A DNA stretch of 64,000 nucleotides from Sphingobacterium thalpophilum (GTDB taxonomy: Bacteria > Bacteroidota > Bacteroidia > Sphingobacteriales > Sphingobacteriaceae). The notes beneath the pieces were generated by a model. That model was given only the letters and a program-made list of their open reading frames with translations. It searched no databases and had not been told where the DNA came from. This document shows, piece after piece, positions 49,976 through 58,346 of this stretch. The position numbers and the translations under genes were made by a program. How positions within the stretch are numbered: the stretch's first letter is position 1; each line of letters opens with the position of its first letter. The stretch covers positions 5,518,001 through 5,582,000 of the forward strand of contig NZ_LR590484.1 of NCBI RefSeq assembly GCF_901482695.1, in the 5' to 3' direction.

Positions 49976-51286
49976 CTATTTAATGTTTAGAGACCCGTTA
50001 GCCAACAACAGGTCATAATATTTCTCAATCGTATTTGCTTTGCTTATTGCCAGGTTTATCTTGCTTTGCAGCTGCTGTACATCAGCGGTCAGCAAGTCAT
50101 CCGTATCGGCAATACCATTATCGTACTTATCTTTTGTAATACGATAATTTTCAACCGCCTGCTCCACCGCCTGATGATAAACCACATCCTGCTTTTGGGC
50201 CAACATGTAGTTTTCATTCGCCTGCTGCACCTCCACTTTCACCTTATCGTTGAGCATCTCCAGATGTTCATCAATTTCTTTGATCCGGTTTTTGGCAATA
50301 TTAACTTCCTTTTTGTTTTTATACAGCGCACCGATATCATAAGATAGTCCAACACCCACAGAAGCCGCATTGGTGACGGTAACTACTTTTTGCAGGCCAA
50401 AGGCATTATATCCCGCCGAAGCGAACACCGTCGGTAAATTCGCAGATTTGGTCACTTTCAACTGGTCTTCAGCAACTTTGCGCTGTGATTCCAGCGATTT
50501 AAGATCCGAACGTACCGCTTTAGCCGTCTCATAGGATCCCCTTAATCCAAGGTCTACCCCTACCGCCTCAGCCAGATCAATCTGATCCAGTTGCGTGTTC
50601 TCATCGATCTTCAGAAAACTGGCCAGCTGGTAATTTAAGACCTTGATATTTTTTTGCGCCTCCTGCAGCGACACCTGATAGTTGGAAAGCTGCAATTCCG
50701 CTTTCAGTAGATCATTACGAGCAATCAGCCCATTGTCGAGCATAGCTTTGAAATCCGATACACGCTGCTCTGCCTGTCTGATATTCTCAGCGATCAACAA
50801 GTTGGTCTGCTGCGCTTTATACAGATTCAAATAAAGTGCGATAGCACGTGCAGCGAGTTGCTGTTTGCTTGCAACTGCATTCCATTCCTCAGCCTGAAGT
50901 GCGTCTTTTGCAATCGCAATGCCCCCTTTGATCTTACCCCCAGTATACAAAGGCATGCTCACCGACGCCTGTCCTAGCCAGAGCTGGTTTGCGGCGATAT
51001 CCGGTGCTGAACCACCCTCACCCAGGGCAAGCTTCAAATTTACGTTTGGCGTGGTCATCGCCATATATTGCCCGCTCAGTTTGGCATCAGGGAGCTGCTT
51101 CGATTTGGCGCTCTCCACTTCGAGCTGTCTTCCCAGAATCTTCGTGTCGGCGGTTTTGGCTTCCACACTCTGGTTTGCAGCCATGTGAATTATTTCTTCC
51201 AAAGTCAGATGTTTGTTGTCTTGCGCCAACAGACCCAGCGGACTTAAAAGCAATAAAGCACTTAAATTGGCCAACTTATTTTTCAT
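49976..51286 (-). CDS. TolC family outer-membrane channel of the Emr system
   Basis: A 436-residue TolC/OEP protein with a Sec signal peptide (MKNKLANLSALLLLSPLGLLA, then QDNKHLTLEEII). It has two OEP repeats without the lipid anchor found in the three RND channels. PLYTGGKIKGGIAIAKDALQAEEW and the C-terminal DKYDNGIADTDDLLTADVQQLQSKINLA are typical. It overlaps the tetR gene upstream by 11 bp, so regulator and channel are translationally coupled. It supplies the outer-membrane exit for EmrAB. Confidence 0.93.
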   Translation of the reverse strand: MKNKLANLSALLLLSPLGLLAQDNKHLTLEEIIHMAANQSVEAKTADTKILGRQLEVESAKSKQLPDAKLSGQYMAMTTPNVNLKLALGEGGSAPDIAANQLWLGQASVSMPLYTGGKIKGGIAIAKDALQAEEWNAVASKQQLAARAIALYLNLYKAQQTNLLIAENIRQAEQRVSDFKAMLDNGLIARNDLLKAELQLSNYQVSLQEAQKNIKVLNYQLASFLKIDENTQLDQIDLAEAVGVDLGLRGSYETAKAVRSDLKSLESQRKVAEDQLKVTKSANLPTVFASAGYNAFGLQKVVTVTNAASVGVGLSYDIGALYKNKKEVNIAKNRIKEIDEHLEMLNDKVKVEVQQANENYMLAQKQDVVYHQAVEQAVENYRITKDKYDNGIADTDDLLTADVQQLQSKINLAISKANTIEKYYDLLLANGSLNIK

Positions 51287-51893
51287 ATGTCAATAAAGCT
51301 TTAATTGTTTTTTGTATAAATTCTGTTAAAGTTGTTTCAATATATCTGCCGTAGCCATCATCATCCGCGATACCCAATTGGTCCTGAAGAAAAACCTGAT
51401 TCATCTGAAAGTTCATAAAGGTCCCCATCATCATCGAATGAATCAGCACCGGATCATGGCCGGATTTAAAAACCCCCTCGGCGATCCCCGTATTGATAAT
51501 GGAGGCAATCACCTCCAAATTATGCATCTTCAGTCGCTTAAACGCATCGGAAATAAGCATGCGCTGCTTCAGCGTACTCTCAATGGCAATAACACGGTAT
51601 AGCTTACGATGCGAATTCATCGATTTGACATAGCGATCTACCATGACGTCAATTTTGTTGACCGCACTGCCCACGAGATCAAGCTCGTCCACATTAATCA
51701 TAAAATCAGGCACACGCCACTCAAAAAAGGTATCCAGCAGCTTGTCTTTCGAACCAAAGTAATAATTGATCATCGCCACATTGACATTTGCCTCATTGGC
51801 AATGTCACGCACGGAAGTTCCATCAAACCCTTTTGTTGCAAAAAGCCGCTCCGCCGCAAGAAGGATATCAATCTGTTTGTCGTTAAATTCCAT
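51276..51893 (-). CDS. TetR/AcrR family repressor of the Emr operon
   Basis: A 205-residue regulator. The HTH is FNDKQIDILLAAERLFATKGFDGTSVRDIANEANVNVAMINYYFGSKDKLL, a canonical TetR pattern with VNVAMINYYFGSK as the recognition helix. The C-terminal ligand domain is helical. It is the first gene of the operon and overlaps the TolC gene. Two tandem 16-bp inverted repeats lie on the promoter, so it most likely represses its own operon, including the pump that removes its inducer. Confidence 0.95.
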   Translation of the reverse strand: MEFNDKQIDILLAAERLFATKGFDGTSVRDIANEANVNVAMINYYFGSKDKLLDTFFEWRVPDFMINVDELDLVGSAVNKIDVMVDRYVKSMNSHRKLYRVIAIESTLKQRMLISDAFKRLKMHNLEVIASIINTGIAEGVFKSGHDPVLIHSMMMGTFMNFQMNQVFLQDQLGIADDDGYGRYIETTLTEFIQKTIKALLTYEK

Positions 51894-51966
51894 TTAAAAC
51901 CGCCACCTTTATTTGAATACAATGTGCATCTGGAACAGGGATTACCCGTTTCTGCCAAATGCGGGA

Positions 51967-52004
51967 CAAATTTAAACAAACGTTTAATTTAAACAAGTGT
52001 TTAA
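51967..52004 (-). promoter_or_regulatory. Emr operon promoter with two tandem TetR operators
   Basis: On the minus strand TTG (51996-51994), 19 bp, then TAAATTTG (51974-51967) is an exact Bacteroidota promoter. Inverted repeats TTAAACAAACGTTTAA (51972-51987) and TTAAACAAGTGTTTAA (51989-52004), 17 bp apart, cover the spacer, the -33 box and the edge of the -7 box. Binding there would block RNA polymerase. Promoter to start distance is about 74 bp. Confidence 0.8.
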
Positions 52005-52164
52005 TTATTAAATTTATGTAAAAAAATAGGCGAGGCAGAAATTTAAAAGCAGCCGTTTGTTTTTCCTCCCTATTGATGTAACTTCGAATGATTTCGTTCT
52101 GGGCTCTCACTCGAGCAGGCGGAATGGATCGCACATATATACACAACAAGACAGTCAATTAATC

Positions 52165-53241
52165 ATGAATAGTAATTCGTTGAAAATTTACATTCTTAGC
52201 CTGTTCATAAGCGTGTCCCTGCTTTCCCGGGCTCAGCCAGGGAAAATACGACTTACGCATGCAGTTTCAGCCGAAAATTTTGCGGAATATTTTAATACAG
52301 ATACGGTACGCCTGATTGGGGTATGTAGCAGCAAGACCCCTACCGGCGTTTTTGTTACTTATGAAAAAGCTGACACCCTTAATTTTAAACATGAGTTTTA
52401 CAGGAGCTTTGAAGCGGATAATTACACGAGTGTCGGATTAGCATTTTACAGCAGAAAAGGAAATGACTATCTATTGTCCTTCAAAAATAACGAGGCATTC
52501 TTCTGCAAATCATGCAATAATATGCGTGACTACAACCTGGCTGTCAGCAAAGACACGGTCAGCATCTCAATTTCTTGGGGTCCGAACGATTTTGGCCAAA
52601 ATGAGCGTTATGATTTTATTTTTCGGCCAGCTCTAAAACGTTGGCAGCTGATGCAGACCTACAGTTCCGGCTCAGATGACCTCGGCCAACACCACAACGA
52701 ATACACCACTTATCCGAAAAACACCGCGGTATACCTGGACGAGTACAACGCAGAGACCCTATCTTATGATTCTACAGTAATGAGCAGTCAGAGAATCATT
52801 CTCTACTATAGACCCGGCGATTATGCAGCTTTACTCCGCTCATTAAAAGAAATTCCCGAAAATACCCTGTTTTTGTTGCCCAAAATTTTTAATGAAGCCG
52901 ATGCGCGCTATTTCATAGAGGCTGTGCCGGAAGGAAACCAAGCTGCGAATACAAATCCTATTCATGGTAAAAATGTCCTGACGGCCAATGAGATCGGTTA
53001 TTTTCTGGAACAAAAGAATCAGCTGGAAGCAGCACAAGTTTTCTTAGACAAGGTCATTGCGCACTTTCCTGAACGTGAGGTTGCTTATTTAAACCGTGGT
53101 GATGTATTTTTCAAAAAAGGGCAACTTTTCTTTAAAGAAGCCGCCCGTGATTACCAAACCTACATTGAACTCATGAATAGGCGCGGCCTGCAGGCAAAAA
53201 TTCCGAAAAGGATAGTCGTTTTCCTGCGCACACAATTCTAA
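52165..53241 (+). CDS. Secreted TPR-containing protein, unknown function
   Basis: Start at 52165 (MNSNSLKIYIL) gives 358 residues with a Sec signal peptide ending near SLLSRAQ. The central part is beta-rich with a Cys pair in FFCKSCNN. The C-terminal part (about 290-345) has a TPR-like unit: IGYFLEQKNQLEAAQVFLDKVIAHFPEREVAYLNRGDVFFKKG. No enzymatic motif is seen; a periplasmic binding or scaffolding role is a guess. Single gene, convergent with holA and overlapping its 3' end by 4 bp. The upstream frame from 52057 is not a plausible leader. Confidence 0.75.
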   Translation: MNSNSLKIYILSLFISVSLLSRAQPGKIRLTHAVSAENFAEYFNTDTVRLIGVCSSKTPTGVFVTYEKADTLNFKHEFYRSFEADNYTSVGLAFYSRKGNDYLLSFKNNEAFFCKSCNNMRDYNLAVSKDTVSISISWGPNDFGQNERYDFIFRPALKRWQLMQTYSSGSDDLGQHHNEYTTYPKNTAVYLDEYNAETLSYDSTVMSSQRIILYYRPGDYAALLRSLKEIPENTLFLLPKIFNEADARYFIEAVPEGNQAANTNPIHGKNVLTANEIGYFLEQKNQLEAAQVFLDKVIAHFPEREVAYLNRGDVFFKKGQLFFKEAARDYQTYIELMNRRGLQAKIPKRIVVFLRTQF

Positions 53242-54245
53242 TTTAAGATCCTATAGACCATCTCTTTAAGAACTTCTTCACTGTTAAAATTGCTGGGCAC
53301 ATTCACCCCCTTTGACTTTAAATCGGTCTCCTTCAGCACATTCAGCACGTCAAAGGTCTTGCGGCGGTTGTAATTGCGCGCAGCCAGCTCATACTCTTTG
53401 AGAAAAAATGGATGCACTCCCAGTTCTTTTGCCGCAGCAGATTTGTCAACGAGGTAATGATATTTCAAAATCTTGGTAAAATAGGTCGCCACCTGCCCGA
53501 TGACCAGGACCAAAGGATTGTTCTTGGGATTGGCGACAAAGTAGTCGACAATCTGGTAAGCTCTTAGCGCATTGCGTTTTGCAAGCGCAGTATTAAGCTC
53601 AAAAACATTAAAATCCTTAGAAATACCGATATTACGTTCGACATCATCTATACTGATCTCCTGACCTTTGGCGACATTGAGCATCAGCTTATCCAGTTCA
53701 TTAGATACCTTAGCCAGATCATTGCCAAGATAATCGGCGATCAGCGCAGCCGCCTGCGGATGAATGCGCCAGCCGGCGTCTTTCAGGTAGCCGCCTATCC
53801 AGGGTGCCACCTTATCATCGTAAAGCTTGGCAGCGTCCACCACCAGTCCGGCTTTTTCAAACAGCTTATAAATCTTTTTGCGCTTGTCAAATTTGCCATG
53901 CTTGTAACAGAACACAAGAATCGTTGTAGGGGTCAGGTGCTCCAGATACTTGGTTAATATTTCTTCGGTATCCGCCTTCCACTTGAGTTCCTGCGCCTCC
54001 TTAACGATGATCAACTGATACTCGCTCATCATCGGATATCGTTTGGCGGCATTGACCACGGCGGACATCTCGATATCTTTTCCGTAGAAAATCGACTGGT
54101 CAAATCCCTTCTGTGCATCAGTGAGCACAGTGGATTCCAGCATATCTGCAATACTGTCTATAAAGTAGCTTTCCTCCCCCTGTAGCAGATAGACCGGTTG
54201 GAACGATCTGTTTCTTATGTCGGATAAGATCGGATTTATATTCAT
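53238..54245 (-). CDS. holA: DNA polymerase III subunit delta
   Basis: Start at 54245 (MNINPILSDI) gives 335 residues, the usual size of HolA. The N-terminal QPVYLLQGEESYFIDSI is the delta-subunit signature, with the degenerate nucleotide-binding domain 1; then the helical domain II-III with VFELNTALAKRNALRAYQIVDYF and a C-terminal collar region. It opens the beta clamp in the clamp-loader complex. Its gene is divergent from the HsdR-N-type gene, an arrangement common in this phylum. Confidence 0.95.
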   Translation of the reverse strand: MNINPILSDIRNRSFQPVYLLQGEESYFIDSIADMLESTVLTDAQKGFDQSIFYGKDIEMSAVVNAAKRYPMMSEYQLIIVKEAQELKWKADTEEILTKYLEHLTPTTILVFCYKHGKFDKRKKIYKLFEKAGLVVDAAKLYDDKVAPWIGGYLKDAGWRIHPQAAALIADYLGNDLAKVSNELDKLMLNVAKGQEISIDDVERNIGISKDFNVFELNTALAKRNALRAYQIVDYFVANPKNNPLVLVIGQVATYFTKILKYHYLVDKSAAAKELGVHPFFLKEYELAARNYNRRKTFDVLNVLKETDLKSKGVNVPSNFNSEEVLKEMVYRILN

Positions 54246-54392
54246 AATAGGCGAAATTACGATTTTAACTGCAAAAGCCCAGCGGCAAAGTGTACACAAA
54301 AAACCGAAAAATCCGCTTGGCATGAGCCATCAGCTAACGGCAGTAAGTGAGCACAGCTCAAAAAAACGCTGGTATAATTTTATAATTTTTGC

Positions 54393-54400
54393 TAAATTTG
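54393..54400 (+). promoter_or_regulatory. Candidate -7 element TAAATTTG next to a start codon
   Basis: An exact TAnnTTTG that ends 3 bp before the ATG at 54404. As for the ABC-F gene, this would place the transcript start at or just inside the gene. There is no clear TTG at the usual distance. Confidence 0.35.
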
Positions 54401-54403
54401 TAT

Positions 54404-54865
54404 ATGTTTTCACCGACTCCGCTCAATTTACCGCCGTTCAAAGCCAGAATATCCAAAAAGAATAATGCTATTTATATTTTTGATGAGCTACGAAAAAAGG
54501 AACTGGTATTGACGCCGGAGGAATGGGTCAGGCAACATTGGATAAATTATCTGTCCATGATCAAAAATTATCCGAAGGCCTTGATGAATATCGAAGGCGG
54601 CCTTAGATTGAACAGCTTACAACGCCGGAGCGACCTTTTGATTTACAATAGCAAGGGGCATAAAATTGTACTGGCCGAATTTAAGGCACCACATGTCAAG
54701 ATCACGCAAAAAGTATTTGAGCAGATCGCTAACTACAATTCGGTGCATCGTATCCCCTATCTGCTGGTTAGCAACGGAATCAATCACTATTATTGCAAGG
54801 TGGACTTTGACCGGGAATCCTATGAATTTATCGAAGAAATCCCAGCCTATGAGGAAATAGGTTAA
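54404..54865 (+). CDS. Standalone HsdR N-terminal (PD-(D/E)XK nuclease-fold) protein
   Basis: Start at 54404 (MFSPTPLNLPPF) gives 153 residues. The protein matches the N-terminal nuclease domain of type I restriction R subunits: RRSDLLIYNSKGHKIVLAEFKAP contains the Asp and the E-x-K of the PD-(D/E)XK centre, and VFEQIANYNSVHRIPYLLVSNG is the conserved Q-box region. There is no helicase domain, no HsdM or HsdS, and the size is complete, so it is not a broken R subunit. Beside holA it may serve in DNA repair or replication. Function unproven. Confidence 0.85.
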   Translation: MFSPTPLNLPPFKARISKKNNAIYIFDELRKKELVLTPEEWVRQHWINYLSMIKNYPKALMNIEGGLRLNSLQRRSDLLIYNSKGHKIVLAEFKAPHVKITQKVFEQIANYNSVHRIPYLLVSNGINHYYCKVDFDRESYEFIEEIPAYEEIG

Positions 54866-55034
54866 GTCATTCTACCTGAACCAATAAAAACAAAAGGTGG
54901 ATAAAGGCTGTATAAAAAATACGGAGCGAGCCCCACCGAAAAAATGTAAAGTAGATGTAAAACATCTTTTCAATTTATTTGATTTTTAAAATATAGTTTT
55001 ATATTAGTCCAACAGAATAGCAAAAAACAAAAAG

Positions 55035-55736
55035 ATGAATATAGATAAAAACGAATTTAGAAAATATGCCGTAAAGCATCACCGCATTGGAAGCCAACAT
55101 GTTGACAGCTTTATTGCCCGTACTGAGACCAGCATTCCGACTAACCTTACGCCCTACATCGTTGAAGAGCGTCAGCTGAACGTAGCGCAGATGGACGTAT
55201 TCTCCCGCCTAATGATGGACCGCATCATTTTTCTGGGAAGTGCCATCGATGATCAGGTCGCCAATATTATTCAGGCACAATTGTTGTTTTTACAATCCAC
55301 TGATGCGCAGCGCGACATTCAAATCTACATCAACTCGCCCGGTGGAAGTGTGTATGCAGGTTTGGGTATCTACGATACCATGCAGTACATTACTCCCGAC
55401 GTAGCGACAATCTGTACCGGAATAGCTGCATCCATGGGCGCCGTATTGCTAGTTGCCGGAGCAAAAGGTAAACGTGCAGCTTTACGTCACTCCCGTGTGA
55501 TGATTCACCAGCCATCCGGCGGTGCCCAAGGTGTGGCAGCAGATATGGAAATCAACCTGCGTGAAATGATGAAATTAAAAGAAGAGTTGTATACCATTAT
55601 TTCGGAACACTCCGGACAAACTTATGAGTGGGTAGAAAAATCTTCAGATCGTGACTATTGGATGCGTGCCAGTGAGGCCAAAGAATTTGGTATGATCGAC
55701 GAGATTTTACTTCCGAAGAAGGATATTATTAAATAA
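55035..55736 (+). CDS. clpP: ATP-dependent Clp protease proteolytic subunit
   Basis: A 233-residue serine protease. The catalytic triad is Ser133 (GIAASMGA), His158 (RVMIHQPSGG) and Asp207 (SSDRDYWM). INSPGGSVYAGLGIYDTM is the family signature. The N-terminus is about 25-30 residues longer than in E. coli, a feature of many Bacteroidota ClpP. It forms the tetradecameric chamber and works with ClpX, whose gene starts 2 bp later. Regulated proteolysis in the cytoplasm. Confidence 0.98.
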   Translation: MNIDKNEFRKYAVKHHRIGSQHVDSFIARTETSIPTNLTPYIVEERQLNVAQMDVFSRLMMDRIIFLGSAIDDQVANIIQAQLLFLQSTDAQRDIQIYINSPGGSVYAGLGIYDTMQYITPDVATICTGIAASMGAVLLVAGAKGKRAALRHSRVMIHQPSGGAQGVAADMEINLREMMKLKEELYTIISEHSGQTYEWVEKSSDRDYWMRASEAKEFGMIDEILLPKKDIIK

Positions 55737-55738
55737 AG

Positions 55739-56989
55739 ATGGCGAAGAATAACGATAGAGACATTCACTGTTCGTTTTGTGGGATAAGCAAAAATGAAGC
55801 CCAGATGCTTATCGCCGGCAATGGAGCACACATCTGTGACAGATGTATTCAGCAGGCGGGTGAGATTCTGGCAGAAGAATTAAAACAGCGGAAAAGCAAA
55901 ACATTACAGACCGCATTGAAACTTATTCGTCCACAAGAGATTAAAACTCACCTGGATCAATATGTAATCGGTCAGGATGACGCGAAGAAAGTGATTTCGG
56001 TCGCGGTATACAATCACTATAAACGCTTGAATCAAAAAGTGGACAAAGACGAGATCGAGATTGAAAAATCCAACTTGATCATCGTCGGTGAGACAGGTAC
56101 GGGTAAAACCTTGCTGGCCAAGACCGTTGCCAAGATATTGAACGTACCGTTCTGTATTGTGGATGCAACAGTGCTGACCGAAGCGGGATATGTCGGTGAA
56201 GATGTCGAAAGTATCTTGACCCGCCTGTTGCAGGCTGCTGATTATGATGTAGCTTCAGCCGAACGGGGGATCATATACATTGACGAAATCGATAAAATCG
56301 CACGTAAGAGCGACAACCCTTCCATTACACGGGACGTGTCCGGTGAAGGTGTACAGCAAGCGCTGCTGAAGATCCTGGAAGGTACTGTAGTCAACGTTCC
56401 ACCACAGGGTGGCCGTAAGCATCCAGATCAGAAAATGATTGCCGTCAATACCAGCAATATCCTATTTATCTGTGGTGGGGCCTTTGATGGCATCCAAAAG
56501 AAGATTGCCAACAGACTACGGACGCAGACCGTGGGGTACAAGATGAAGGAAGAAGATGAGGAGATCGACTTAAACAATCTATATAAGTATATTACTCCGC
56601 AGGATCTTAAAAACTTCGGTCTGATACCAGAACTGATCGGACGTCTCCCGGTATTGACATACCTGAATCCATTGGATAAGGAAACCTTGCTGAGTATCCT
56701 GACAGAGCCGAAAAACGCACTGGTTAAACAATACAAAAAATTGTTTGAATACGAAGGTATCGAATTAAAGTTTGATCCTGAAGTCTATACATTCATTGTG
56801 GATAAAGCGGACGAGTTCAAGCTCGGTGCCAGAGGGCTGCGCAGCATCTGCGAAGCAATTATGCTGGATGCCATGTTTGAAATTCCATCAACAAAAGAAC
56901 AGACGGGACAAAAAGCCTTGGAAATCACCTTGGACTATGCGAAGAAGAAATTCGAAAAGTCCGACTTGAAAAAGCTTAAAGTCGCTTAA
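55739..56989 (+). CDS. clpX: ATP-dependent Clp protease ATP-binding subunit
   Basis: A 416-residue AAA+ unfoldase. The N-terminal zinc-binding domain has CSFCG and CDRC; Walker A is GETGTGKT and Walker B IIYIDEIDKIA. RDVSGEGVQQALLKILEGT, the IGRLP region in GLIPELIGRLPVLTYL, and the sensor-2 GARGLRSICEAIMLDAMFE are typical. It unfolds tagged proteins and feeds them to ClpP. Spacing of 2 bp to clpP and a strong terminator after its stop make a two-gene operon. Confidence 0.98.
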   Translation: MAKNNDRDIHCSFCGISKNEAQMLIAGNGAHICDRCIQQAGEILAEELKQRKSKTLQTALKLIRPQEIKTHLDQYVIGQDDAKKVISVAVYNHYKRLNQKVDKDEIEIEKSNLIIVGETGTGKTLLAKTVAKILNVPFCIVDATVLTEAGYVGEDVESILTRLLQAADYDVASAERGIIYIDEIDKIARKSDNPSITRDVSGEGVQQALLKILEGTVVNVPPQGGRKHPDQKMIAVNTSNILFICGGAFDGIQKKIANRLRTQTVGYKMKEEDEEIDLNNLYKYITPQDLKNFGLIPELIGRLPVLTYLNPLDKETLLSILTEPKNALVKQYKKLFEYEGIELKFDPEVYTFIVDKADEFKLGARGLRSICEAIMLDAMFEIPSTKEQTGQKALEITLDYAKKKFEKSDLKKLKVA

Positions 56990-57022
56990 AAAAATCCCGT
57001 TCGATGAACGGGATTTTTTTTT
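56988..57022 (+). terminator. Terminator of the clpPX operon
   Basis: ATCCCGTTC-GAT-GAACGGGAT forms a perfect stem flanked by an A-run before and eight T after it. It begins at the last base of the clpX stop codon. Confidence 0.95.
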
Positions 57023-57146
57023 GACTCCAACAGCAGTTCATCGACCTGCTGCATGGAAAAAAGAATTAAAAAGCTTATATTACAATAATAACATAGCCAT
57101 AACGGAATGTTGACAGACAGATTAGAGATTTGAGCACTTAAATGAA

Positions 57147-57977
57147 ATGACTATGACAAAGAAAACAACAAAAAGTACTGTAAATAGCCCTATAACACCC
57201 GGTTTAAAAACAAAAGAAGAAATCGTCAACAACTGGCTGCCGCGTTACACGGGGAGACCACTGGAGGAGTTTGGCCAATATATTCTATTGACCAATTTTT
57301 CAAAATATATCCACTTGTTTTCCGAAATGCATGACAATGCACCGATTTACGGAGAGGACAAACCCATGCAGTCGGTCACGGCCGGAGGCATTACCATCAT
57401 CAATTTTGGCATGGGCAGCCCCATGGCTGCCACAATTATGGACCTACTTTCTGCCATTGCCCCCAAAGCAGTGCTCTTTTTGGGGAAAACCGGGGGCATA
57501 AAGAAGAAGATTCCCGTGGGTGAATTAATCCTGCCCATTGCAGCGATACGTGGTGAGGGGACTTCCAACGATTACTTTCCGCCCGAGGTACCTTCCCTTC
57601 CGGCCTTCGCCATGCAAAAGGCAATTTCGACCACCATCCGGGACCATCAACGGGATTACTGGACTGGCACCGTATATACCACCAACAGAAGGGTCTGGGA
57701 GCATGACAAGGGCTTCAAGAAATACCTGAAATCGATCCGGGCCATGTGCGTCGACATGGAAACCGCTACCATATTTAGTGTCGGCTTTGCCAACAAAATA
57801 CCTACCGGCGCCTTATTGCTGGTATCGGATCAGCCTATGGTGCCCGAAGGGGTCAAAACATCCGTCAGCGACGTCACCGTCACCGCCAAGTATGTCGAAG
57901 CGCATATCAGTATCGGTATTGACGCGCTCAAGCAGTTGATCAATAATGGGCTTACCGTAAAACACCTTAAATTTTAA
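57147..57977 (+). CDS. amn: AMP nucleosidase (short form)
   Basis: A 276-residue nucleoside phosphorylase-like enzyme. INFGMGSPMAATIMDLL is the nucleotide-binding region of the PNP/UDP fold, with the conserved LGKTGGIKKKIPVGELILP and the Glu-containing VDMETATIFSVGF. It lacks the N-terminal regulatory domain of the E. coli enzyme, which is usual for Bacteroidota. It splits AMP into adenine and ribose-5-phosphate in purine salvage and energy balance. The start could also be the third codon (57153). Single gene with a hairpin after it. Confidence 0.93.
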   Translation: MTMTKKTTKSTVNSPITPGLKTKEEIVNNWLPRYTGRPLEEFGQYILLTNFSKYIHLFSEMHDNAPIYGEDKPMQSVTAGGITIINFGMGSPMAATIMDLLSAIAPKAVLFLGKTGGIKKKIPVGELILPIAAIRGEGTSNDYFPPEVPSLPAFAMQKAISTTIRDHQRDYWTGTVYTTNRRVWEHDKGFKKYLKSIRAMCVDMETATIFSVGFANKIPTGALLLVSDQPMVPEGVKTSVSDVTVTAKYVEAHISIGIDALKQLINNGLTVKHLKF

Positions 57978-58024
57978 TCCAGTCTTCATGGAGTTATTTC
58001 CAGGATAGCCGCACCTACATTAGC

Positions 58025-58058
58025 CAGCGGCCCGGTTAGCTGACCAGGCCGCTGTTTT
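58025..58058 (+). terminator. Terminator of the AMP nucleosidase gene
   Basis: CAGCGGCC (58025-58032) and GGCCGCTG (58047-58054) form a perfect 8-bp GC-rich stem with a 14-nt loop, followed by TTTTG, 47 bp after the stop. Confidence 0.75.
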
Positions 58059-58238
58059 GTATCCCCCGTCGCCTCCCACCGTCGGACCGCTTCATCCTGC
58101 ATTACCCCTGATCTCATCAACTTTCCTTCTTAGGCCTATCCACAGCCTTATGCCGTCCAAAAAAAAAACTGACTATCAATGTATTAAAACAACGTGCGGG
58201 CTTTCGCACTTTTCCTCCGGAGAGATATTAACTATAAA

Positions 58239-58265
58239 TTGGAAACGTTAACAAATGTTAATTTG
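58239..58265 (+). promoter_or_regulatory. Candidate promoter and operator of the RND-3 operon
   Basis: TTG (58239-58241), 16 bp, then TTAATTTG (58258-58265), one mismatch from TAnnTTTG. An inverted repeat TTAACA-AA-TGTTAA (58248-58261) covers the spacer and the -7 edge. Its half-sites equal those of the TetR palindrome at RND-1. The rest of 58059-58346 shows no gene. Confidence 0.45.
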
Positions 58266-58346
58266 CACAATAATTAAACTATTTGGCGTTATACATTGTA
58301 ATAGTAATATTACACAGCACATATATCATAAATTTAAGTAAGCATC

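Noticed and set aside
54404..54865. A broken type I restriction system
   Set aside because: The protein is complete as a single domain with a normal start and stop, and no remnants of HsdM, HsdS or the helicase part are nearby.
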